Shown here piece by piece: positions 10,020 to 20,570 of a stretch of DNA of 64,000 nt. Numbering within the stretch: position 1 is the stretch's first letter; every line of letters starts with the position of its first letter. Location: positions 434,001-498,000 of the forward strand of contig QNQO01000643.1 of assembly GCA_003290165.1 (NCBI GenBank). Direction: 5' to 3'. The translations under genes and the position numbers were made by a program. The stretch is from Berberis thunbergii. Its lineage: Eukaryota > Streptophyta > Magnoliopsida > Ranunculales > Berberidaceae. A model generated the notes under the pieces. That model had not been told where the DNA came from and did no database searches. It saw only the letters and a program-made list of their open reading frames with translations.

Positions 10020-12085
10020 CTAGAATACTATCCGCCTCCGATACCTTTCCAATTCCAAGGGGACAACTTCTTCATCGCCACCATCAACAATCCATCCTTG
10101 CGCCTGACTAGCTTCACTAGCAAGTAGTACATCTACTCCCTTCTCCCTCTCCCTTTTGTTCATGTTTATAATCTTGGCATTGAATTGGACATAGACTAAG
10201 TTATTCAACCTTGTTGCATCTAGTCTATTCCTTTTCTTTGTATGTACCCCCTCAAAAGTGCTCCAAGTTCTCTCACACCCGGAAGAACTTATAGTTAACG
10301 AGAGAATCCTTATAGCCATTCTTTGCAATTTCGGCACACCATTTCCATAGTTTAACCACCATCCAACTGAATATGGAAAAAATAACATTAGTAATAAAAA
10401 TATTAATTAGTAATTAGTAGTAAATAACAAATTAATTGTGAATGTTCAATTACTCATACATACCCGGATCATAATTGTCATCATTCCTAGCGCATCCCCT
10501 CTTTGCCAAAGCTCTTCCAAAGACACCCTCTTTTTTCTTATACTTCAACAACTCTATATTCGTCACTTCATTTTGTGCATCAAAGTCATAGGGGTAGAAT
10601 GTCTCAATACAAGTAAAGATCCCTTCCATTACAGTGTCATCATATTGTATCCTTTCATCTTTGTAGAAATAATATGGATTCAAGAGGTAGCCCGCCAAAT
10701 GTAATGGACTATCAAGCCGATCACGAGCTTTTATATCAATGATATCTATGATTGGACGATAGTTGGCCTCTTGATTTTTGAATGCTTCTTTAATATCTTT
10801 CCTTGCTTCTAGTAGTTCTCCATATAAAAATGCCATTGATGGCTTTCTATCCCCATCAACAAGGCGAAGCACCTTAACTAAAGGAGCAAACACTTTCAAG
10901 CAGAATGACACCCCATTCCAAAAACTCAAACTAAAAATGGTGGAATATGCCACCTTCCCTTTTGTACTCTTAACGTGTTTGCCTTTGCCTTCTCCATGAC
11001 TCCTTTGAACCTAGATTGGTTACCAATTCCTTGAAGCATGAGGTTCAATGTGTGAGTCACACATGAAGTCCAAAATATGTTTGGCCTCTTCAACTTCAAC
11101 ATCCCAGCTACCGCCATATTGTTAGAAGCAATGTCCCTCACTACTTGATTTACGTTTTGTGGCCCAATTTCTTCAATACACTTGTCAACATATTTAAATA
11201 TATAGGACCCGGTGTGTGCTTCCTCGGAGTCTTCCTTAGAAAAAAGGAAAGTTGTGCCTTCCTTGCAATTAACACATAACTTCATAATGCTTCTTCTTTT
11301 CCGGTCAATCCAAGCATCGATCATAACTGAGCAACCATTCTTTGCCCACTTTTCTTTTTGCTTCTTAAGTGAATTTTTAGTTTTCTCAACCTCTTCCTTC
11401 AATAATGGCTCCTTTAATAGATATTGGCTTGGAGGTCGGCAACCTGGCCCAAATTGACCAACCGCTTCCATGAATTTTTGAAAGCTATCATTATCTATAG
11501 TATGAAAAGGAATACTGGCTTCATACACCCATCGAGCCAACCATTGATGCACTTGATGTGTTCTTTTCTTCCAAAGTGCATCATTAATATTTTGTTGCCG
11601 CATCTTCTGGCTTCCTTCCATTGAAGAATCGGGATTGATGAAAGATGCAAACTTATCCATAGGCCCAAGAAAAAGTGGTATTTTTCTTGACTCTGCAATT
11701 TCAATATCTTCATCTCCTTCTGTAATTTTTTAAAGTTGAACTTCTTCCCTTGCTTCCTCTTCATATTTTTTTTTATTTGTTTCTTCTTAATTTTTGTTGC
11801 TTCTATAGCGGCTTTACATATGGCTTTATAATCATCCGAAGATTTCGTGCACTTGGCTACACTTACTGGTATGTTGGCCACATGTAGCTTCATTCTATAT
11901 ACTCCACCACTATATATTTTCCCACACAACTTACACTTCAACTTATCTAAGTTGTTCGGATTTGCCAATGTCGCATACTCCCATCCTACATCATTTAAGC
12001 CACGCTTCAAAGAAGAACTCTCTATTTCTGACATTGTATTAGATGCTGCAGAAGATGACATTACACATGAATTGTACCTAAACAA
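10020..12085 (-). pseudogene. hAT transposase, frameshifted and internally deleted
   Basis: Three segments in order. (1) 12085 to ~11735: N-terminal BED-type zinc finger (VGWEYA, LKCKLCGKIYSGGVYRMKLH), then a Lys-rich stretch. (2) ~11730 to ~10950: GPMDKFA, then a DUF659 domain (GCSVMIDAWID near its start, VVRDIASNNMAVAGMLK, IFWTSCVTHTLNLML). (3) 10953-10464 joined to 10366-10020: FWNGVSFCLKVFAPLVKVLR, then the dimerisation domain (WWLNYG, SGCERTWSTFEGVHTKKRNR). The last junction is a good intron (GG/gtatgt at 10463, attcag/TT at 10367) that keeps frame. The frame changes at a run of six T at 11726-11731. Between EKAKAN and FWNGV about 100 residues normally present are missing and the frame shifts. 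No active enzyme is expected. Confidence 0.9.
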
Positions 12086-13248
12086 GACATTAACAAAATA
12101 ATATTGATTATTGGGAAACTAATAATATGTCAAATATTAATCAACATAAGATCACTCTTTTATCCAAGGAAATAGTTATTTTTTCCTTTATTTTAGATCA
12201 TTCAAGTTCTTACCATTTCTTTGCCAAACCAAGTTTGACAAAAACGATTCATAATATACATGCATGCTATGCAAAAATAATACAACATTACTTAATTGCT
12301 TTGGCAAAGAAAATGGTAAGGTAAAACAAAGCATTAAGTACATTAAGATTTAGAATCTCTCATCTCTACTAACATTGAATACTTTCATTTCAACCATTAG
12401 TCTCAGGTTTAAGATTCAAAATTAATTAAATTCACAAATACATACAAAGTGATTTTGGATCCGAAACTGATTATACATTTATACATATCTGAAAATATTT
12501 AAAACCATGAACACACATAATCATGATGTCTAACCCTATACAAAAGAAATACATATTGTAAAATCGCAAAGCATAGCTGGAAGCCTGGAGCTAAGAAGGG
12601 ATAAATGGACTGGTGAAAAGTTTGAAAACACATAGCTAAAAGCCTAGAACTAAGAAGACTAGAAGAGTGATCCTCTGTTTGTAATTGGGGATTTACTTTG
12701 GAAATTACGAATTAGAATTGAAATTTGGGAGAAGTCAGAGGAGTACCCGCTGGAAAGAGATCGACGAACAACCAAGGAAACGCAAAGACTGGAGTCTTGA
12801 CTGAGCTTGGAGTCACTGGAGCGTCTGGACTAGAGACTCTGGTCTGGACAGCTTACACTTCGTTGTATCCTCTCTCTTCTTCCTCTTCCCCTTCTTCTTT
12901 ATATATAGTACTCAAGCGAAACTTCGAAAGTGGAGCGAAATGATTCGCTTAAAAGATTTGGCACGGGCAGCGGAGAAGCAGAGCGACAACCTGCCGAGAA
13001 ACTCTTATTCCTCTTCCCCTCTTCCCCTTTTTCTTCTTCTTCTTCTACTTCTTCTTCTTATCCTTTTTCTTTTCTTCTATTTTGCAATTGCAAAACCTAA
13101 ATTTCGATGGGAATTAGGAACTGGTCGATTGGATTTGGTTATTTGCAACCAGGGAAAAAATGCCCATAACCTTCCTAGGCGCCCTACCCGATTTTTCCCT
13201 CCGCCCAACAACTAATCTAAGCGTCTCTCTACCTACTAGCGCCTAGGC
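12086..13248 (-). promoter_or_regulatory. 5' region of the hAT transposase, with pyrimidine-rich repeats
   Basis: Upstream DNA of the minus-strand transposase up to the right terminus. It holds CT/CTT-rich tracts at about 12868-12900 and 13010-13080 (on the minus strand, GA-rich, as in many plant 5' leaders). A phrase near 12580 (catagctggaagcctggagctaagaaggga) resembles 9129-9151 at the other side of the element. Overlapping ORFs here are low-complexity and not genes. Confidence 0.4.
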
Positions 13249-13265
13249 CGCTTTTTAGAACACAG
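13249..13265 (-). repeat. right terminal inverted repeat of the hAT element
   Basis: cgctttttagaacacag is the complement of the left terminus with two mismatches and is followed by ATAAAAAG at 13266-13273. Confidence 0.9.
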
Positions 13266-13284
13266 ATAAAAAGTGCATTTGGTA

Positions 13285-13412
13285 ATTTTTTATTTTTAGA
13301 TTTCAATCTCTTAACACCCCTTCCACTCCAAATGCCACGGACAGAATTCAAATCCGAACTTTGTGATACCATCTGTCACAAATCTACCAGCTGAGCTACT
13401 AAGTCATTGGCA
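13285..13412 (-). mobile_element. tRNA-derived SINE-like sequence
   Basis: On the minus strand a Pol III A-box sequence TAGCTCAGCTGG (complement of 13387-13398) is followed about 35 bases later by a degraded B box (ggatttgaattctgtc, complement of ~13339-13354), then by an A-rich end (ctaaaaataaaaaattacc). Spacing and order match tRNA-derived SINEs. A tRNA cloverleaf does not form over the whole length, so it is not a tRNA gene. The limits are approximate. Confidence 0.5.
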
Positions 13413-14689
13413 CATTTTGTAACTTTGTGTGCAATCGATCATGCATTAGCAAAACTAGAAACTATTTTACAAACAATTCCAAATATTGATCAAATCTCTG
13501 CCAAACACAAATCGTGACCGTTTTCACAATACAACTTTTTGAATTTTTACGATCTCTAAGCATCTGCCCTCTATCTTGGTTAAAGACTAATGCAGTCTCT
13601 AACTTATCCAGATCTAAATATATATATATATATGCACTTCACTTAGAGTAATTGTATTTGTATATTCCCAATATAGTTGTTGTAACAATTTTATTTATTT
13701 TTGTGTATGTATTGATATTTAATTAAAGATATGGACATGAAATACAATTAAATAGATAACTATGGCTTAATTTTTTTTTAATTCCTTTTTGTGCTTGATT
13801 TCTTAAGTTTTATAACCAAATGGAAATAGTCTTTCATTCTTTTGGAATGACTTCTGATATATCCAAATCCGTCCCTGTTGATTTTTGACTTGCAAAGATG
13901 AACGTCGGTGAACTAGAATCATCGTTGTGGCGGCCAAAGACACTTTGATGTTAAAGTCAGACATTGAACAATGATGATAAGCTGATAAAATTAGGATTGC
14001 ATGTGTCTACCTTTCTCCTCCATTTTGTTCATCTTATATAGTGAATGTTTGATTCATTTATTGATTCTATAGTTGAGGGCGTGATGGAGGGAAGAGATCT
14101 CGCTTGGAATCTTACCAATCCATGACTTGGTCTTCTTTAGCACTTGGCTCTCTTTGGGACCCAATGCTTGATTGGACTAAGAGACTTGCAATTAGACCTT
14201 GGGCCTACTATAATCTAGAGGTATGTATTTAGGCCTTATTATCCTGGGACAAACTCTAAGATTCGCACCACGTTGGGCTCGCGTAATCTGGTCTGGGCGT
14301 CTAACTTACAGGTTGAATAGTTATTAGCCTGGGCTTGAGTTGGACCTTTATTAGACTAGTGTAGGGATTTTTTGTAATAGGTTGACCTATGCCACGTGTC
14401 TGGTTGTGGTTGTGCGAATGTTTTGATGTTTCATCAATTACTCCCCCTAGTTAGTAGGGTTGCATGCAGGGCGACTAACTTGCTATACGTGGGGGCCCGA
14501 GCGATGCCATGGTGGCATAAGTCAGCGCCTTTTCAGCTTCTACATTGTCATTAATGCTTATGCAGTGGTTGGGTGTTACTTCTCCCGCACGTCAAGGCTA
14601 TATAAGCTTGTTTTGGGGGAGTTTGATTTTTTTTACTTCATAGAGCTTTTTGCTATTCTTTGTTTTCAAATTTTCCTGTCTAATCAATT
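13413..14689. other. noncoding spacer with a short TA microsatellite
   Basis: No gene supported. A (TA)n tract lies at about 13617-13634. The part from 14130 to 14460 is less AT-rich and may belong to the upstream part of the following transposon-like gene. Confidence 0.4.
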
Positions 14690-16924
14690 GCAAACCTTCA
14701 TCTTCTCCCATCATCTGCACGGATTCATTTTTCCCACGAGCCACATGTGGCTTGCCTAGACTTTTGCAAGAAGTCGTTGATGACAGAGGAGGACTTGGTC
14801 AATTTTCGCAGAGGTTTCAGATTCCTAATTACCTGAGGTTGTCGCTCCTTGCAAAAGGTGAGTGTTCGACCATCACGAGGGAGGGATATGTTTACTGTAT
14901 AAGGCCATGTTTAAAGTTGGCTTACGTTTCCCCGTCCTTGACGTCATTTGGTTTTTTTGTCATACCAAGGCATTGTCCCAACCCAAATGACGCTGAAATG
15001 GGCGGAGGATCCTGATTGCTACCTTGATCATTGCAAAGGATGCAGGGCTCCAAATATCAACCAAGTTGTTGAATTCGCTGACTTCCATCAGGATGAATCA
15101 GCATGGAGTATGCTAGATGAGGAAGCCCTCTAGTTTGGACGGTTATCCAGATTATTCCAAGAATAGGCATTGCTTCTTTGCTTCTTTGAAGTCTGGGTAC
15201 ATCACTTGTGGTGGTCAATTAATCATCTATAGCTTCAGGGATCTCAGTAAGTTCCCTGCATTCCCTTTCTTTTTGCTTTTTATATAGTATATGTTGTATA
15301 TGACTTATTGATTGTTCTCAACCAGGGGGCATGACCCTGTTGTCTTTTGTCCTGAAGAAAAGAAAATGAAGGATGATTTCCTTGCTCTGCCACTGATTCC
15401 CATTTTGTACGTTCTCAAATCGGAGCACTTCAGGAGGAACGACTTATTTTCCATTGAAATTGGTAGTGTAGAGGGGCTATGACCGCTCTTGTTGGCTCTT
15501 CTTCTAGGACTAGTGTCCAAGCCTCCGGGCCACAGAAAAAGAAAGTGGCAAGGATGCCTAGTCCGTTTGAGATAAAGAATTTGGAGGGACTTCTTTCTCC
15601 ATCCCATAAGTCCAAGAAGATCAAGGTGGGAGTTGTTTGGATTGCTCATCCTGCCTCATTGATTGCCTAGGAGAGGGATCTTGTGGGTCGCTCCTTGACT
15701 GTAGTTCCTAGTCATGCGAGCGAGGAGGCGACGATTGAGTCTAATAGTTCTCTTCGTCAAGTTATGGAAGAGTCTTCCAAACAACTACTTCCCACTCCTC
15801 CTATTCTACTGACTATCATGGATAAGGAGTTTTTTCAATACGCTGGGATAAAGGAGCGCAACTAAATGAGTGTGAAGTAGGTTGAACTTACTTCGAACCA
15901 ACTTTATCAGGCCACTATGAGAGCTTCTGTTAATGCCAATTAGAGTAGAATAACTTGCCTTAGACAATGTTGCTCGTGATCTGTTTGTGCATCCAGAAGT
16001 AGTAATAGAACATTATGCCCTGGAGAATGTTGCTCGTGATCCGTCTATGGATTCGGAGGTCTGTAAGGAGGGACTGTGCTCATCATCTCTGGTGTATAGG
16101 GTTGATTCGAGGATTGAACCATTGCCCGTGTCCCCACATTCTCGCCTGAACTCCCAAGGCTTGCTTAGTCTGACTACTCCGCCTTCCGCTGCTGACAAGG
16201 GAAAGCAGGTCGCTGAGTTTCTTCCTTATTTGAGCATTGCAGGAAGATGAGAGGAACTGATCCCTGACCACAAGGTCCTCCATGTTGATGCACGAGTTGA
16301 CTTTCGTGTTCCGGGCGCTATCCACCTTAGCTCTAGTTGCAACTGTGTGGCACCACGAGGTGGATCATAAAATTGGTTCTATTCAGGACATGAAGAATTG
16401 ACAGAGATGACTATGGGGAATCACCTTGATCAGAGCAAAATCACCTGATGTTGATAAGTTAGCAATTGTCCTTTAGTCTTACTTTTGTTTTGTTTCCATC
16501 CACACTTGATTTCCATAACTTCGTATGTGTCCTCCTAACCAGGGGATGATTCACTTGGGCTATGTTGGGATGGTGGGAACTAACGTGGAGACTACACGAG
16601 ACAGAGTGATATGCCTTAGAGAGGATGTTTGCTAAGAAGCAATTAAGCTCTTAGACACTTTATTCAAGGCGAATTCTCTGGAAAAAAAAAAATTGGTTGC
16701 CTAGTCCAATCTGGGAACTCAGCTTGGTAAGGCCTGGTAGAATCTGAGCAAAGTGTAAGCTACTCCCTCAAACTTGGAGGCTCAATTGAAAGGAGTCCAT
16801 GACAGTTTAGGCGAGGCGTTGCCTGCAAAATCCGATTTGAGGATGGAACTAAAAGAAGTTCTGAAAAGTCGAGACTAGTCGGTAGCTGAGCAGACTGTGT
16901 TTGCTATCCGATTGGCATTTGTTC

Positions 16925-17935
16925 TAGGGATGGCAATGCGGCGGATTGGGCAAATCCATCTCCGTCCCACTAGGGATAGCGGATCCCAGAATTGGTCCCG
17001 AATATCCATTTATCATATTTTTAAAAACCATCCCTGCACAGGACGAATTGGCGGATATCCGCCCCGATCCGTTTAACCGAAAAAAAAAAATGAAGGGAAG
17101 AAACTAGTTTTTTGTAAACATCTCTTCATTCCTTCAATCATCTCTCCACCCCTCAATTTCCACAACTCACCAATCAAATCTATATCAATTTCAGATCTCA
17201 AATAACCTTTCAATCTTCTCCTCTATTGGCCGAAAAGGCTGCAGTGGTCTTTGGAGCTCTTGAAGCCACTTGAGGTTCTTCATTCAATTCAAGTTCTCTA
17301 CAACCTCCTTCTCAGAAACCTCTCATAATTGTGATCAATGGACCTAGTGGGCAAAGATGTTGTGATCAAGAGATTACACAAAGTTTGTGAAGGAATTCAT
17401 TTTGTTGTCATGGCTACAAGTCGAGGAAAGCGAGCAAATGAAATAGAAGGTAAGGATTACTACCTTCTTACAAAAGACGAGTTTATGCGAAAAGAAGGAA
17501 ATCTCAAATACCCAGAGCTGATCCTCTCTTATTAGATCCAGACATAGCTATTAAGAGTTGTCTAAATTTCCATTGAAAAAGGAGAGAAGTGACATGATGG
17601 AACCTATTAAGAGTTGACTGGCTTCTCTATTGAAAAAGGAGAGAAGTTATTGAAAAAGGAGAGAAGTGACATGATGAAAGCTATTAAGAGTCTGACACAA
17701 CCCATGTGTTATTAATTTCTTAACTACATTGTTAATTTTTTAACTACATGAGATGAGATGTTATTTATATCAGTTGGGTGGGTGGAAGCAGATATTCACG
17801 GGGCGGATATGGTTAAATTCGTATCAGTCCCGAATTTTTGCTAGATTCAACCCCGAATCCTGCCCCAAAATCAGTTAAGGTAAACAGTTTGGGTGGGGTG
17901 GATATCCGTGAAAATTCGCTCTACTGCCATTCCTA
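16925..17935. mobile_element. non-autonomous hAT-like element carrying a guanylate kinase fragment (1011 bp)
   Basis: Termini are TAGGGATGGCA and, reverse-complemented, TAGGAATGGCA (10 of 11). A perfect 8-bp target-site duplication ATTTGTTC flanks it (16917-16924 and 17936-17943). Subterminal sequence is GC-rich and repeats gcggat/ggatatccg phrases on both sides. No transposase is encoded. The interior holds a recognisable piece of a host guanylate kinase gene. Removing the element rejoins the coiled-coil frame of the surrounding pseudogene. Length and TSD fit a non-autonomous hAT that has captured host DNA. Confidence 0.85.
17215..17535 (+). pseudogene. captured guanylate kinase fragment (organellar/plant GK type)
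   Basis: 17241-17332 reads AVVFGALEAT, a stop, then GSSFNSSSLQPPSQKPLIIV and INGPSG, the lead into the P-loop of plant guanylate kinases. A deletion of about five bases inside the GPSGVGKD P-loop shifts the frame. 17350-17535 then reads GKDVVIKRLHKVCEGIHFVV, MATSRGKRANEIEGKDYYLL and TKDEF, matching the GMP-binding start (TSR...E..GKDY). It ends in divergent sequence and a TAG. Only about the N-terminal third to half of the kinase is present, and the broken P-loop means no activity. No intron is seen inside the fragment. Confidence 0.85.
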
Positions 17936-18611
17936 ATTTGTTCTAAGATCTGCTGCTGATGCTCAGAGCATTCTAGGAAGCAAGCATGCCGAGGCTGTTG
18001 TAAGAGGAGTTTCCATGAAGCATCCCAGATTCAAATTTTTTAGCTCAATCAGAAACTAGATTCTGAATGCGCAAGTCGAGATGAGGTTGATTGTCGGCTA
18101 GCAAATTGTGGAAGCAGTCTGGCCAGGGCGAATGGGGACCTAACCAGCTTGAAGGCTCAGTAGAAGGCTAGAAAAAAGAGCTCCTTGAGGCTGCTGATAA
18201 TGCTCAGTTCAGTAAGGTTGTTGCATGAAACAGGAACTGCTAGATTTTACAGACAACTGGTCTTTTCTCACTTTGAAGAAGCTGACGAATACTCTTCTTC
18301 TTTGCAGGGTTGCCCTGAAGCTAACCGAGTATCGCAGAGTTAACCTCTAATCCTGATGTTTCAAAGACTACTACTGACCTTGACGTTCTAGAGACTGCCA
18401 CTGACCATGCTATTCCAAAGAATGCAAGTTATCCTACTCTATTTGATCCTCCCCCTGAGCAAAATTTTGAAGAAACACTTTTATCAATGAGAGTTGTATT
18501 TTCCTTGTCTCATGTTTGTGTTGTCTTCACTACATTAGTCATTTTTTATTTGTATGACGCCTTGAAAAGAGTGCTAACTTAATCTTTGTAGGGAAATTGC
18601 TTTCATTTGTA

Positions 18612-19055
18612 GGACTAGGCTTATGTAACAATGTAAGCTTAATCCCGAAAAGGAGTTAAGTTGTGCAGAAATCATATTGGTTCGAACGGATTGGATTTCT
18701 ATGATAAGTGAGCTCAATCTTGAATAGGAATTGAGTTGTGGACGTGTTGTCTTTACCCAATCGGACTAGACTTCTATAACGATCCTAATCTTAAATAGGA
18801 GTTAGGCTGTTGAGAAGTCATTTTTTGTTGGAACGCACTAAATTTCGGTAATAAATGAGCTCAATCCTGAATAAGAATCGAGCTGTGGAAAAGTCATCTT
18901 TGCCTAATCAAACTAGACTTCATTAAGAAATAAGCTCAATCCTAAATAGTAGTTGAGCCGTGAAGAAGTCTTTTTTGCTCAATCGGACTAGACTTCTATA
19001 ATGGGCCTAATCCTGAAAATGAGTTAGGCTATGGAGAAATCATCTTAGTCCGAAC
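18612..19055 (+). repeat. six diverged ~75-bp tandem units
   Basis: Units: 18612-18687, 18688-18762, 18763-18834, 18835-18909, 18910-18984 and 18985-19055 (71-76 bp). Each reads roughly ggactagacttctataa, then aatcctgaa.aggagtt, then gctgtggagaagtcat, then a tail. Tails are of two kinds: ggttcgaac-like (units 1, 3, 6) and cccaatc-like (units 2, 4, 5). It lies just past the decayed transposon ORF and may be its 3' untranslated part. Confidence 0.8.
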
Positions 19056-20050
19056 GGTATCAACTGAAGAATTTCAAGCAAAATCAACATCATTATTCGA
19101 AATCTTGCAATTCCTTAAGGTAGACTTTGCTGCAACTGCTGGGGGAAGACCAGATAAACCACCCATCATCAAAGCATCAAATTGGTTCGTCATCAAGTGA
19201 ATTATGCAATGCTTTAATAACAGCCATGGCACAAAGGTATCAAACATCCTTTGTCATGCTTCAGCAAATAGAAACCAAGACATCTAGGAGGGAGTGACAG
19301 AAAATGGGTGCTGACAAATTGATGGCACCGAAACTTCTCATCTAAGTGAGTCATTTTTTTGCCTTTTCTTAACTTCCGTTTTTTTTTTTTTTTTTTTTCG
19401 TCTAGGTACAAAATTTATTGACTAGTGAGAAGATGAATGAAAATGAATTCAAATATACTATTGTTCCCTAATAAAATTCAAAGATACTATATGTTCCATT
19501 GATGTTCATGCATGCAAGAAAAAGCTTTAAAAAGTTACCTTAGGCAATATCTCCATCTTACAAAAATATTCACAGTTCAATTCAGTGTATGTTAGTGTAG
19601 ACAATGAAATTACAAAGAAAAACACACTGAAATAACAAAACTCATGTGTTCTGTCTCATCGGAAATAACTGTGTCTACTGCAGGCTCAGCATTGTCAATA
19701 GGACACCTTAGTTCACAAAATAGTGAAATAAATATAATAAATTACATCTGGGCTTCCTAGTAAACCGATCCTAAAGCAACTTCACATCAAAGCGAACAAT
19801 AGGATTCATCTCACGTTATATCCCTAGTCTCCACAATTTCTTCTATGCACATGACTGATATTGCTCAGTTTCATCAATCTGAACTGAAAGAACTATGAAG
19901 AAAATGCTCAAGAATATGGAAACTCGTATTAGTCCAACTTCTAAGATAACATATAGTCAAGGTCGCCTTCCAAACAAAAATATATAGACAAGGTCAGAAT
20001 GTGTAAAAACTTACGTAATTTAACAACTATAATGAAATAACCTGCAAAAG
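19056..20050. other. noncoding spacer
   Basis: No gene supported on either strand. A run of 23 T lies at about 19377-19399. A short minus-strand frame near 19080-19215 (including MGGLSGLPPAVAAKS) looks protein-like but is too short and unmatched to call. Confidence 0.4.
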
Positions 20051-20054
20051 AATG

Positions 20055-20222
20055 ACCCTCTCCTAATATATGAGTGAGGCTAGAAAACCATGTTTTGTAA
20101 ACATGTTTTAGAACTGGTCAACACACCATAAACTGATAAATATACCAAAGCTAGGTTCGAACCCATGACCAAGTGGTATCATCCGCCAAACTCCAACCGT
20201 TGAGCTGTCATGCCATTGACAA
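20055..20222 (-). mobile_element. tRNA-derived SINE-like sequence
   Basis: On the minus strand, tgacagctcaacggttggag (complement of 20191-20210) resembles a Pol III A box, and GGTTCGAACC (20154-20163, palindromic core) is a perfect B box about 30 bases further. The 3' part runs through a T/A-rich stretch to a possible end near 20055. The arrangement matches plant tRNA-derived SINEs. No flanking duplication was established. Confidence 0.5.
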
Positions 20223-20570
20223 AAATAACAATACAAACATAGACCCACCCATTCCTTTAAATCCTTTAAATTATAATTTCACCCATGCCTGAAATCTGAT
20301 CAGTCAGTAATAATATATGAAGTTTGCTGAAACTAAACCAGTGATCAACAAGAATTTCAAACCCTGTAAAGAGAAAGAAAAGAACAAGAACCATAAATAT
20401 CAATAGGAATATATATGATTATTTCATTCTCTCGTGAAAAGGAATTTATGGTATCAATTAACTGACACACACAAAACTGAACCAGATGAGTTTGTGCTCC
20501 CATATTAAACCATCACAATGCAAGTATAACCAGGAATATCCCCTCTTGACAGTACAAATTTAATGCTTAC

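Larger units (their letters stand above)
8437..13265 (-). mobile_element. complete hAT DNA transposon with defective transposase (4829 bp)
   Basis: The left end reads CAGTGTTCTAAAAATCG and the right end, reverse-complemented, CTGTGTTCTAAAAAGCG: 15 of 17 bases match, with the CAG..G start usual for plant hAT ends. Both ends are flanked by a perfect 8-bp target-site duplication, ATAAAAAG (8429-8436 and 13266-13273), the length expected for hAT. Inside lies a minus-strand BED-finger/DUF659/hAT-dimerisation transposase broken by frameshifts and an internal deletion. The copy is therefore not autonomous now but is structurally complete and was mobile in this family. Confidence 0.95.
14690..18480 (+). 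pseudogene. decayed plant-transposon-type ORF with coiled coil, interrupted by an hAT-like element
   Basis: Segments in shifting frames read like the N-terminal region of plant transposon-associated proteins (possibly the putative gypsy-type transposon family, PF04195; from memory, not searched): MTEEDLVNFRR at ~14780, then IPNYLRLSLLAKGECSTITR, then FKVGLRFPVLDVIWFF, then LKWAEDPDCYLDHCKGC at ~15000. An intron-like gap (gtaagttccctg at ~15247 to ttctcaaccag at ~15325) follows. 15479-15865 is one frame with a single stop, rich in Ser and Lys. 16700-16925 and 17936-18200 encode heptad-like Ala/Leu/Glu sequence interrupted by stops. The frame EQTVFAIRLAF before 16925 continues as RSAADAQSILG after 17936, showing that the DNA was once continuous. 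The family assignment is uncertain. Confidence 0.45.

Noticed and set aside
12725..13215. Two adjoining plus-strand ORFs (72 and 91 residues)
   Set aside because: Low-complexity Ser/Leu/Pro translation of CT-rich repeats inside the hAT element.
15305..15649. Overlapping minus-strand ORFs of 114 and 64 residues
   Set aside because: Shadows of the better plus-strand frame of the decayed transposon ORF.
19080..19215. Minus-strand peptide including MGGLSGLPPAVAAKS as a gene exon
   Set aside because: Too short, interrupted by stops, no recognisable family and no clear splice sites.
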